Source: Afipia massiliensis (GTDB lineage: Bacteria > Pseudomonadota > Alphaproteobacteria > Rhizobiales > Xanthobacteraceae). From it: a stretch of 64,000 bases of DNA. The position numbers and the translations under genes were made by a program. The notes below the pieces were generated by a model, which saw only the letters and a program-made list of their open reading frames with translations, did not search any database and was not told the origin of the DNA. The stretch is from positions 1-64,000 of the forward strand of contig NZ_JACHIJ010000001.1 in the NCBI RefSeq assembly GCF_014203115.1. Direction: 5' to 3'. Shown here in pieces: positions 1 through 9,600 of the stretch (the stretch's first letter is position 1; each line of letters opens with the position of its first letter).

Positions 1-27
1 CTCTTCGGTAAACCTGCTCTTACGCAT
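1..27 (-). CDS. IS3-family transposase OrfA, N-terminal fragment
   Basis: The minus strand reads ATG from position 27 and encodes MRKSRFTEE before the window edge. This is the typical start of IS3-family OrfA, the helix-turn-helix subunit of the transposase. A GGAG ribosome site lies at 35-38. Only nine residues are visible, so the call rests on the characteristic N-terminus plus the inverted-repeat-like end at about 95. The rest of the gene, and OrfB, would lie outside the window. Confidence 0.6.
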
Positions 28-95
28 CGTCTGTCTCCTGGCTGGAGAACAGAAATCCTAACTCAAAATCGAGGGCGTTTCAGGGGTGCAGGTCA
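1..95 (-). mobile_element. IS3-family insertion sequence, one terminus
   Basis: Reading the minus strand from position 95, the sequence begins TGACCTGCACCCC. This resembles an IS3-family terminal inverted repeat and precedes the OrfA start at 27 by about 68 bases, the usual spacing. The exact boundary and target duplication cannot be fixed without the other end, which is outside the window. Confidence 0.55.
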
Positions 96-561
96 CATTC
101 AAGCAAGGGGCCGGTTTGCAAACACATGCAGAAGTCGCACGCCGTTAGCATCTGCTGTCCTGAAGTATTTGTTGGCTAACGAACCCGTTCGAATATCCAG
201 CCGCGCACAGCTCGAATAGACCGAGGCATCAGCTGGTTGGCGTGTCTTTGCCCATTGTTATCAAGCAAAACACAAAGCCAGCAAAAGTCAGATAAGCCGC
301 TGCTAAAACCTTGTAGCTACATGCAGCCCGGCAAAGACCGCGTTCTGGTCAACGTGTTTGACCACCGGAAGAAAGACCCGCTCGACCGGCGGTCGGATGA
401 AGAACTTTAATGGAAGGATTGAAGGGCGCCTGAGTAATTGGCTTGCCGCGCACTTTGGCAACGGCTCTCCCGTGACATGGATTCCGGCTGGCAGCGTTCT
501 GCCAAACACTTCTGCCTCACTGCCGTAAAATCTCGGCACCTACGAATGTTGAAATCCCCGC
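96..561. other. no recognised gene; flank of the IS element
   Basis: I see no convincing protein here. A short plus-strand frame at 321-410 (29 codons starting MQPGKDRV, rich in charged residues) has no clear ribosome site and may be a remnant of a gene cut by insertions. Composition is less GC-rich than the housekeeping part of the window, as expected at a mobile-DNA edge. Confidence 0.4.
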
Positions 562-580
562 CTAGTGCGGGTTTTTCTTC
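557..580 (+). terminator. candidate intrinsic terminator
   Basis: CCCGC (557-561), loop CTAGT, GCGGG (567-571), then TTTTTCTTC on the plus strand. The stem is short but GC-only and the U-tract is good. It would end plus-strand transcription coming from 96-556. The minus strand has no comparable T run, and the stem overlaps the stop codon of the converging minus-strand gene at 562. Confidence 0.45.
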
Positions 581-1116
581 ATTAGCCACACGTCCACAGA
601 ATGGCCCAACCCTCCTATCGATCTCAGATAGGATGCGATGCTAAACCGCGAATGCCCCTCGATTAATGCAAAGCAAGCAGGAACATCCCAAATCGGCGGA
701 TAGTCGACGTTCAAATGACCGTCGCGGTTGTCGAGAACTATGATTGGCGCTGGGAAATTCTTGTGCGCCTTCATGTAGACGCCCGTCGGATATAACTGAC
801 CAAACTGTTCTTCGGTTACCAGCTTGCGCCCTTGCTCAATGCATCCAGCTTGAGCCGGATGGAAGTTATCCCAGGTAGACCGGATTTCCTTCAGGCGCAA
901 CGTTTCCCATTGCATCAATTCAAATGCGTAACGGCGCGAGGCCATATATCTGTAAGGTGAGCGACCCCAATGCTCATGTAGCCAATACTGCGCCACGTTA
1001 TCGGGCACCGTTGGGAATTGAGCTTTGACCGTGGCCCACCATTGTGAAAACTGGGTTTTGTCGATACCGCCCCATTCGTCTTGAGGCGGCTTCAGGTTTT
1101 CTGGATAATTGTCCAT
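562..1116 (-). CDS. hypothetical protein, island-associated
   Basis: A 184-residue protein if translation starts at the ATG at 1116 (MDNYPENL...); a longer frame to 1272 exists but its extra N-terminus looks like non-coding translation. It is rich in Trp and Tyr. The segment FALIEGHSRFSIASYL near the C-terminus recalls the ligand-loop motif of ParB/sulfiredoxin-like folds, but the resemblance is weak. No signal peptide or membrane segment is seen. It sits between the IS end and the integrase, so it is probably cargo of a mobile island. Function not recognised. Confidence 0.5.
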   Translation of the reverse strand: MDNYPENLKPPQDEWGGIDKTQFSQWWATVKAQFPTVPDNVAQYWLHEHWGRSPYRYMASRRYAFELMQWETLRLKEIRSTWDNFHPAQAGCIEQGRKLVTEEQFGQLYPTGVYMKAHKNFPAPIIVLDNRDGHLNVDYPPIWDVPACFALIEGHSRFSIASYLRSIGGLGHSVDVWLMKKNPH

Positions 1117-1317
1117 GGCAATCCTGTTACACGCCGGCGGCGATGATAGAGGGCCGGTCAACGGGAATCCGCACGCTACGCCTGCCCCTTGGTGCGATTT
1201 GTTGCTATTTAGGGCTCGTAGCGCCAAGAACGATGCGAAATCTGCAAATGTTCTCCAGAGGAGAAGAAACATGCGTTATCTGCACGGCGTAACGCATGTA
1301 TATGATAAACGCGCGCG

Positions 1318-2526
1318 TCACGACACGCGGCGAATGGGCACAATCTTATCTTCCGATGACGACACATAAGCGGCCCAGCTTATCATGAGCTCGCGGCGCT
1401 TCTCAAACAGATCACCGCGCCGATATGCAGCTTCGGTTCGATCTTTCACCATGTGCGCGAGGGCCGCCTCGCAGATCTCGCGGGTGAAGTTGGTGCGCTC
1501 GGACGCCCAATCGCGGAACGACGATCGAAAACCGTGCACGGTGTAATCGACGTTCAGCCGCCGCATCAGCATTAGGAACGCCATGTTCGACATCGGTCGT
1601 GTGCTAGTCCGCCCCGGGAAAACAAACTCACTCGTCTTACCTAGGGCTTGTGCCGCCCGCAGGACTGCGATCGCCCGCGATGACAGCGGGACGCGATGTT
1701 CGCGACCGGCCTTCATGCGGTTGTCGGGAATGGTCCAGGTGCCCTGCTCCAGATCGATCTCGGTCCATTTGGCGCCAAGGACCTCCCCGGTGCGCGCCGC
1801 GGTCAGGATCAAGAACTCGAGCGCAAGGGCGACCCCGGTTTTGCCCTCCTCAGCCTGCAGCCGGCGGATAAATCCGGAAACCTCGGTATAGGGCATGGCC
1901 GCGTGGTGGTCCCGGCGGTCAGGTTGGCGCGGGAGCGCCTTGGCGATGCCCTCGACCGGATTGCCGCCGCTGCGATAGCCGGCCGCCTTGGCGTAGTCGA
2001 GAACCGTCCCGATGCGCTGCCGGACCCGCCGCGCGGTCTCGGGCTTCGGGAGCCAGATGGGTGCCAGGGCGCGCAAAACCTCGGGCGTGCCGATCTGGTC
2101 AACCGGCACGTTTCCCAGGGCCGGGAAGGCGTAGGTCTTGAGCGTGGTGATCCACTGCTCGCCGTGCTTGGCGTTCTTCCAGCCGGCCTTATGTTGGCCA
2201 TGGACGGTCCGCGCAAGGTCCTCGAAGGTCGGGATCACCGCGCGGGCACGCCGGCGCTCGGCTAACGGGTTGCCGCCATCCCGCGCGACCTTCCGATGGG
2301 TGCGAGCAGCTTCACGGGCCTCACCCAAGCTGACCAGCCGCAGGCTACCGAGGCCAATGTCGCGCCGCCGGCCCTGCACTATGGTGCGCAGGATCCAGCG
2401 TTTGGCGCCGGACGGATCAACCACGAGATAAAGCCCATTGCCGTCAGCGTAGCGGCCGGCCTGCTTCATTGCATTGATGCGGACGGGCGTGAGAGCTTTG
2501 TCGGGATGCTTGCCGGTGCGTTTCAT
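1318..2526 (-). CDS. tyrosine-type site-specific integrase (P4-like)
   Basis: A 402-residue phage/island integrase that recombines att sites through a covalent 3'-phosphotyrosine. An N-terminal arm-DNA-binding domain of the DUF4102 type occupies about residues 1-95 (ALTPVRINAM..., DGNGLYLVV), then a core-binding helical domain (about 100-200) and the catalytic domain. The full active site is visible: R245 in LTAARTGEV, K272, H331 and R334 in HGFRSSFRDW, H358, and Y368 in TEAAYRRGD. The length is normal for the family, so the enzyme looks intact. No tRNA or obvious att core lies directly upstream, so the target site is unknown; with the IS3 end it marks 1-2.6 kb as an island boundary. Confidence 0.93.
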   Translation of the reverse strand: MKRTGKHPDKALTPVRINAMKQAGRYADGNGLYLVVDPSGAKRWILRTIVQGRRRDIGLGSLRLVSLGEAREAARTHRKVARDGGNPLAERRRARAVIPTFEDLARTVHGQHKAGWKNAKHGEQWITTLKTYAFPALGNVPVDQIGTPEVLRALAPIWLPKPETARRVRQRIGTVLDYAKAAGYRSGGNPVEGIAKALPRQPDRRDHHAAMPYTEVSGFIRRLQAEEGKTGVALALEFLILTAARTGEVLGAKWTEIDLEQGTWTIPDNRMKAGREHRVPLSSRAIAVLRAAQALGKTSEFVFPGRTSTRPMSNMAFLMLMRRLNVDYTVHGFRSSFRDWASERTNFTREICEAALAHMVKDRTEAAYRRGDLFEKRRELMISWAAYVSSSEDKIVPIRRVS

Positions 2527-3012
2527 GACAGGAAGCCCAATTCGCAGCGGCCATCAGGTTGACCCACATTCGATGTGGGATGGAGCTGGATTTGGTCGGA
2601 TTCTGCCGGACAAACGCGAATCTGTAAAGTCCTTGTGCCACAGGCACTTCTTGGACGTTATTGGACGGTGTCGGACATCGAGTTAGGCGGACACCCCTTC
2701 CGCCAAGTCAGCGTTTTTCAAGAACTTTTTCAATCGTCTAACGTCGGCGCCTGTTTCTAACCACGGTTCTGCCCACGAGCGAAGATGGCGTGTGGTGCGG
2801 ACGAAGATGGTCGCATGCGCTCTCAATCCTCGTGATGGTCACCATCAATGGGTGACCATCTGGCTGGTACTGAACGGGCGGATCGCTCCGTGACGTGGCT
2901 TGACCGGGGCCGGTCGCCCCCTGCGCGGCATCATTTAGGTCGCAGCCCTAATGCGAAAAATGGACTCGATTCTCGTTCGGCGCAGGAACTAGGATGGTGA
3001 TCCCTTGGCAGG
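2527..3012. other. intergenic region upstream of integrase, with inverted repeat
   Basis: No gene seen. It contains an inverted repeat GATGGTCACC (2834-2843) and GGTGACCATC (2851-2860) with a 7-base spacer, an operator-like symmetry about 160 bases before the zinc-ribbon gene. A related half-site (GGTGATCC / GGTGGTCAC) recurs at about 2996-3020 over the start of that gene. The region should also carry the integrase promoter and possibly an att site, but neither can be pinned down. Confidence 0.35.
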
Positions 3013-3021
3013 GTGGTCACG

Positions 3022-3198
3022 ATGCCCATCAATCAGCGGATTTGTCCGGAGTGTGGAAAGCCTATGAAACTGATGCTGCCACCCGGCGGCAAAGGTCCGC
3101 GCGCTTATCAATGCATCCATTGTGACCGGCCCGACCCGATCAAGTCGCCCCAGGTTAAGAACCTGCTGGATGCGCTCCTGCACGACGAAAAGAAGTAG
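3022..3198 (+). CDS. small zinc-ribbon protein
   Basis: A 58-residue protein from ATG 3022 (GTG 3013 is an alternative start). Two CxxC knuckles, CPECGKPMKL and CIHCDRP, about 26 residues apart, suggest a single bound zinc. The sequence after the second knuckle, DPIKSPQVKNLLDALL, closely matches DPLKSPKIYRLINAAQLL of the gene at 15879-16061, so the two are paralogues. No known function; a nucleic-acid or protein-interaction role is only a guess. Confidence 0.65.
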   Translation: MPINQRICPECGKPMKLMLPPGGKGPRAYQCIHCDRPDPIKSPQVKNLLDALLHDEKK

Positions 3199-3242
3199 AC
3201 CGCCCAGTGAGGCGGCCTCCCCTGTCCCTAACCATTGCGCAA

Positions 3243-3446
3243 TCAGCCGACGCGCAAATTCTCAGCAGATTCTTTGCCGCGGTTTGGCACCACGTCGTAG
3301 CTGACCTTTGCGCCCTCGTTGAGGTTAGAAAGTCCCGCCTTTTCAACTGCTGAGATGTGTACGAACACGTCTTTGCCGCCATCGTCAGGCTGAATAAATC
3401 CGAAACCTTTAGTCGAGTTGAACCACTTCACGGTACCCATAGCCAC
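3243..3446 (-). CDS. cold-shock-domain protein
   Basis: A 65-67-residue CspA-type protein that binds single-stranded RNA/DNA as an RNA chaperone. It covers the whole cold-shock domain: [16 protein letters not shown] at the N-terminus (RNP1 = KGFGFI), RNP2 VFVHIS at about 27-32, and the closing ENLRV strand. Two starts are possible: GTG at 3446, which has the better-spaced upstream GGGAGA, or ATG at 3440, which gives the canonical MGTVKW. The gene is monocistronic and convergent with the zinc-ribbon gene. Which paralogue it is cannot be told from the window. Confidence 0.9.
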   Translation of the reverse strand: MAMGTVKWFNSTKGFGFIQPDDGGKDVFVHISAVEKAGLSNLNEGAKVSYDVVPNRGKESAENLRVG

Positions 3447-3640
3447 GGCTGATATCTCCCAGATTAATCAAGGCCGACAGCAAGCCTGAAATAATGATCC
3501 GTGACAAGAGGAACCCGCCGGCGTGAACCGGCCGGTGCCTGTTCTCCTTTTCGCGCCTGACGCCCTAAGCGATTGCCCCGAAGCCGGTACGCTTGGCCCT
3601 GCGCGCCCGCCCAACGCAATCCGCTTGTTCTTCCGCTCAA

Positions 3641-6600
3641 TCAAGCAAGGATAAAGTCGTTCGCGGTCAGACTGTGAACACCGTGGAGCTTGAAATCGAT
3701 GGTGCCACCAAACACATCCGCATGCACCAGCGTTGCGTCGGCCGTCTGGGTAATCGCCAGCGAACTGAAATCCAAAGCCAGCCCCTTCATATCGATCCTG
3801 TCTTGCCCATCCTGGAAATCGGCAATGACAGCAGGCACCCCGACCTGTGATCGCGCGAATACGAACGTGTCCGCGCCGCCGCCGCCGATCATGAGGCCGC
3901 CCCCCGCGTCAAAATCGAGCCGGTCATTCTCGTTGCCGCCAATCAAAATTGCGCCGGTATATGAGCGGTAGGTGATGTCGTTGGACGAATTCAGGTCGCC
4001 GACAATCATGCTGCCGCCGTTAGATACGTTGATCACGGGATCGCCGGCCTTGTTGAGGGAGTAATCGGTGTTTCCGAAATCAAATCCGGCGTAGGAAGCG
4101 CCGTTGAAGTTGATGGTTTCAATATTGTGACCCTGGCCATCAAACTGGTTGAGCACCGTGATCGAGTCCGTGCCGCTGTAATTGATAACAAGGTCATTTC
4201 CCCCGCTAGCGGCGGTTGGATCGTGAGACGCTGAAAACGAAGTCAGCGCGGCTCCTTTGGTGTCGATGATGATGCGGTCGGCGTAAAGACTCGATTGCGG
4301 ATTTCCGCCGCCCCGATCATCGATGGTGTCCTGTCCATCGCCGACGTTGAAGACGTAAGTTTCGGTAGCATAAATATTCGAAAACGGGCCAGCGTTCGGA
4401 TCACCAACTCCGTAGCTGATGAGCATGTCATCGCCCTTCCCGCCGACATAGATATCGCTGCCACCCAAGGCATAGGGGGCCACATTTGCCAAGGCATTGC
4501 CGCCGGTGATGACATCGTTGCCGTCGCCGCCGAACATCAGGTTGCCGAAGCCGACGGCATTGATGTGATCCACGCCATCGGTACCCACCAGAATCTGTTT
4601 GTTATCGGTGCCGTCCAATCCGTGGTGGAAACTCCAGTTCCAGCCGAATGATGCGGTGCCGTAGATGAACGGAATGGGGTTATCGAACGTGAAGCCTATG
4701 TTCACATGATCGTTGTCGGTGTAGTTCAGCAGATCGATAGTGGTGTTGCCGTACGTCAGTTGCAGCCCGTCGGCGCCCAGATGCGTGATGTTGAATGCAT
4801 CGTATGGTGCGTAGCTGGGAGAACCGCTGAGCAAAATCGTTCTGGTGCCGCCGTCGGTATAAGCGACGGTGTCGTGGCCATCGTTGGCGGTGAACTTGAA
4901 CGTGTTGTTGCCGGTGCCGCCATCGAGATAGTCGTCGCCGCCGCCACCCATGATGATGTCGTCGCCGCCATTACCGTAGATCGATTCCTTGCCGTTCGAG
5001 CCGGTGAGCGTATCGGATCCGCTGCCGTCGATAATCGTTACGTTCTCGACGTTTAAAATCTGCGCAGAACCAAGTCCGAAATTCCCGTTCGCGATAATAG
5101 TCAGCGCATCCTGCGCGCCGTCGCCGAGATCGATGGTGCTGAACTGGGCAACTTCGAGGTCGGTCATTTTCAGCGATTGATTGCCCGAGCCCGTCGTCAG
5201 CAGGTTGACAGGAGATCCATTCGCGGACGCGAAGTGTAATGACGTCATATCGTATTGCGTCGGAGCTGTCGCAATATCCGCGGAGTTAATTGAATCAGGC
5301 AGATAGACGTCGACGATGTTGGTGCCGCCGCCGAGATTGAATGAGGTAAACTGTTGATACTGCGCGTAGGACATTTCAACGGTGTTGGAGCTATCGTCAC
5401 CGGACAGAATTTCAAAGTTCACGATAGTCGCGGGGCGCAGGTCTATATGTCCGGTGGCGACATAAAGCGCGTCGTTCACATTCAGCCCGGAATAGCCGCC
5501 GCCGTCGAAGACATCGCCCGCGCTGATATTGCTGGATGCCGTGAGCCTGACTGTGTCGGCACCCAAGCCCGCATGGATAACGTCGTCACCGTCGCCCGGA
5601 ATGAACGTGTCTCCGACCGTGTCGGACAGCTGCCTTGCGGCACCACCCGTGAATCCGGTTAGTGTACGAGGCGACACGTTCGCGATGTCGTTACCTGACG
5701 TTCCAACAAAGGTCGCTGCCGATGGCGCCTCAAAAATAAAATCGTCGGCGGTCAGCGTAATGTTTCCGTACAGGTCGATCTTGATGCCTGTGACGCTGTC
5801 GGTCAGCACGGTTTTGTTTTGCGCGGAGTCGTAGGTGAATGTCAGGTTGCCGAAGCTCGTGCCGCCGACGATTTGCGAGAAGTCGATGCTGTCCACGCCA
5901 TGCTCGAAGTCGGCGATGACGTCGGTCGCGGTCGCCGTGCTTGATGAGGGCAGTATAAATACGAAGTTGTCGGCTCCGCCCCCGCCAACCATCAGATCAT
6001 TTTTGATGCCGGCGTAGAGCTGATCGTTCTGATCGCCACCAAACATGAGCTTGGCGCCGTTAAAATAATCACCGCGCAGGATGCTGGGCCGGTCTTTTGC
6101 CGCGACAAGAACCGTATTGTTAGTGGCGCTCGTCGCATAGCGCGACAGATTGTCGTCGTGAGACAGGTCGTAAAATCCAAACCCGAGATTGTATCCGGCG
6201 AACGACGCGCCGTTGAAATCAATTATGTCGACTCCAGCGTTGCCGCTATTTGTGAACTGGTTGTTAATCGTGATCTGATCGGAATTGCCGCCGCTGCCAT
6301 ACTTGATAACGAGATTTCCAGTGATACTCGCCGGATTGTCGTCGTAAAAACTCAGACTCGTGAACGCGGCGCCTGCGGTGTCCAGAACAATAAAGTGCTC
6401 GTAATTGGATGTGTCGTTGATCGTGTCGTTGCCGTCGCCCGGCCGGAAAACGTAGGTCACGCCATAGCTGTCGGTTCCATTGAGCGTGTCATCGCCACGC
6501 CCGCCGATGAGAAAGTCGGCCGAAGTCGAGTTGACCAGTGTCAGCGTGTCGTTGCCGTCTCCTCCAAAGAAAGCGCCGCTGCCGGACATAATGTCGTTGC

Positions 6601-9600
6601 CGTCAGTTCCCACGACAAGGGAATTGGTTCCCGATAGCCCGGTCGCGATGCTGTATCCATTGGTATTGAAAAAATTATATGTCGGCAGATAGGACGCGAT
6701 GTAGTCGATGCCGCCCTGATCGATGATCGTTTCATTTCCGAACGTGAACGTCAGTGTCGAGCCATCTCGCGTCACATCGAATGTCATGTAAGGCGACGTT
6801 GACGAAGGGATCGAGCTGGAGTTGCCGAGAACCAACGTATCAAACTGATCGGCCGACCCTATAGAGCCAGTATCGGTGACTGTCGTCGTGCCGCCGCTCG
6901 TGCCGAAAAATTTGTACGTATCGATACGCCCGCCGCCGTCTATGAAATCGTTGCCGCCGCTGCCGATGAGAATATCGTCTCCGTCTCCGCCGCGGATCGT
7001 TTCGGAGTGGCTCGATCCGGTAATCGTGGCGCCAATGCTGCCTTGGCCTAGGACGATGCCTTGACCCACAATGGTCACTTTTTCCGCGTTGAGAACGACG
7101 CTCTCAGGCATAAAGAAGGTACGGCCGGTGTGAATCTCAAGCGTGTCATGATTTCCCGCGCCTAGATCGATAAGCGAGAGCGCCGCGAACTGCGCCTGCG
7201 ACATAACGAGATATTTGCTGCCTGAACCCGTTGGATGGAGATTGACCGTTCCCACGCCGGTCAAGGTCGGGAATGGCAGGTTGGAAATGTCGTACTGTGT
7301 CGCCGGAACAGCATCCGGATCGCTGCCGTAATCCGGCAGATAGAGTTCGATCTTGTTGGTGCCGCCGCCGAGATCGATCGCACCCAATTGCAGGAATTGG
7401 TCAAACGTCATTGATACCGTGTTGTCGGCATCGCCACCGGTGAGATTCGTAAAGTTGGAGATGCTGGCGCCACGAAGGTCGACGGCTGCAGTCTCTCCGA
7501 CGTCGATGGTGTTGGTGCCTGTCCCGCCCTGGAAAACGTCACCTGCGCCGACATTGGTCGACGACGTGATCTTGATCATATCGTCGCCTCGCCCGCCGAT
7601 CACCGTATCGACGCCATCGCCCGGCAGGAATACGTCGCCGGCGATGTCACGTAATTGACCGACGGAGCCGCCGGTAAATCCTGTCAGCGTCCCTACCGAT
7701 GCATTGGCAACGTCGTTGCCTGAGGTGCCAGTGAATGTCGCGGTTTCAGGCGCGCGTGCCGAGGCGGTCGCGGGAGCCGACTCGGTGAGATAGGAATCGA
7801 TCGCGACGTACGTGAAGTCACCAGGAAAATCTGCGCTCGCCGACACGATATAAATTGTGTCGGTGGTGAAGACCTGGTTCTCCACCACGGGATGCAGATG
7901 CTGTTCGTCGAGATAGACCTGAACGTCGTTCGGGATATGCGTAAGCTTGTAGCTGAGAGTATCTCCGCTGTCCTGGTCGCTGCCCGCCAGCGTCAGCACA
8001 GATTCGTCGCCGGACGAGAATGAGAACGTCACTGCAGCCGCTGTCGGCAGATGGTTGACGGCCACCACGATGTTGAACGTACCGGAGACGGTTGCCGTGC
8101 CGTCGTTGGCGACGACCTTGACCTGCAAGGTTTCCGCATTGGGCGGGGAGCCCGAGAATGTCCGGCTCGCGCTATCGAACGACAGCCAGCTCGGGAGCGG
8201 ATCGCCATTCGCGAGTGTGGCCGAATAAGCCAGCGCATCGCCATCGCCATCGCCGAATGTGTTGCTGCTAAACTGGTAGGAAAACGGAGCGCCCTGCCCC
8301 GTGGCCTGATTCACCAGCGCCTGCGCGACCACAGGCGCATCGTTCACTGGGTCGATAACGATCTGAACCGTATCCGTGAACGTCGCGGAATTGCTGGTGG
8401 CGCCCGTCGTCAACGTCGCCGTATCGGTGACCGACGTGACTGCCGTAATCACGAAGCTGCCGTTGAAATTCTGCGGCGCCTGCAGGATCAGATTGTTGGA
8501 CGCGAGCGATGCGATCTGCGCCGCATCGGTGATGACCCATTTTCCGTTGTCGACACCTCCGACTGCGAGCGCACCCGCTTGCGTGCCGTTGATCGTAAAG
8601 ACCGTACCGGGTTCGAAACCGCCCAGAACAAGTTTCGTGATCTGCTCGGAGCCATCGGTATCGCCGGTTGACAGCTTACCGACCACAATGCCGGCATCTT
8701 CTGCACCCGTCCCGTTGAAAGTGAAAACCGGATGATCCGCGATCGGCTTTACATCGATGGTGACGTGGGCGCTTGAGGTCCCGCCTGCGCCATCCGAGAT
8801 GACGTAATCGAAGCCGGCAATACCGGAGAATCCTGCGGTAGCTGTGAATATCGCGCTCGTTCCATTGAGAGCAACGGCACCACCCACGGCTCCGCTCACC
8901 GCCGAAACGAGAAGGCTAGATGCGGAAGAATCGACGTCGGTGTCGTTGGCGCGCAGCGTTGCATTCGTAAGCGTCAGGACGGTGTCTTCATTCACCGTGA
9001 CCAGATCGTCGTGCGCTACTGGTGCGTCGTTGACTGCAGTAATCGAAACACTGACGGTTTGTGTGACTGGAGCACTCGTGTTCGTGACCGTCAAACCGTT
9101 GACGACGGCGCTGTCCGTCGTGGTTGCCCCGATGCTCAGGCTGTAGTTGCCGTTGACGTTTACAGGCGGCACCAACTGGAGCGCGTGGTCATGAAGCGAC
9201 GCGATATCGCTGGCGCTGGTGATCACCCACTGTCCGAACGTGGGACTTCCCGGCGTGCTGTCGAGCGCACCGACCTGAACGCCGTCGATCTTGAACACCG
9301 CGCCGGCAGGGAACCCGCTGATAGCAACTTTAATCGTTTCGGACGGATCGGATTTTGAAATGTCCAGCGTGCCCAGCGAGATCGTCGTGTCTTCGTCCCC
9401 TGCCCGCGTGCCGGCGGCGGGGGGAAGGAAGACTGGAATATCGGCCACCGGATTCACATCGAGCGTGATGGTGTGAGTCAGCGACAAGTCCGTGCCGACA
9501 TGCGTGCTGTCGTAGCCGCCGCTGCCGCCGTCGTCCTGCACCTGGAATGTGAAGGACGAGATCGAGGAGCCACTCATATTGTTGGCTGGCGTGAAAACCA

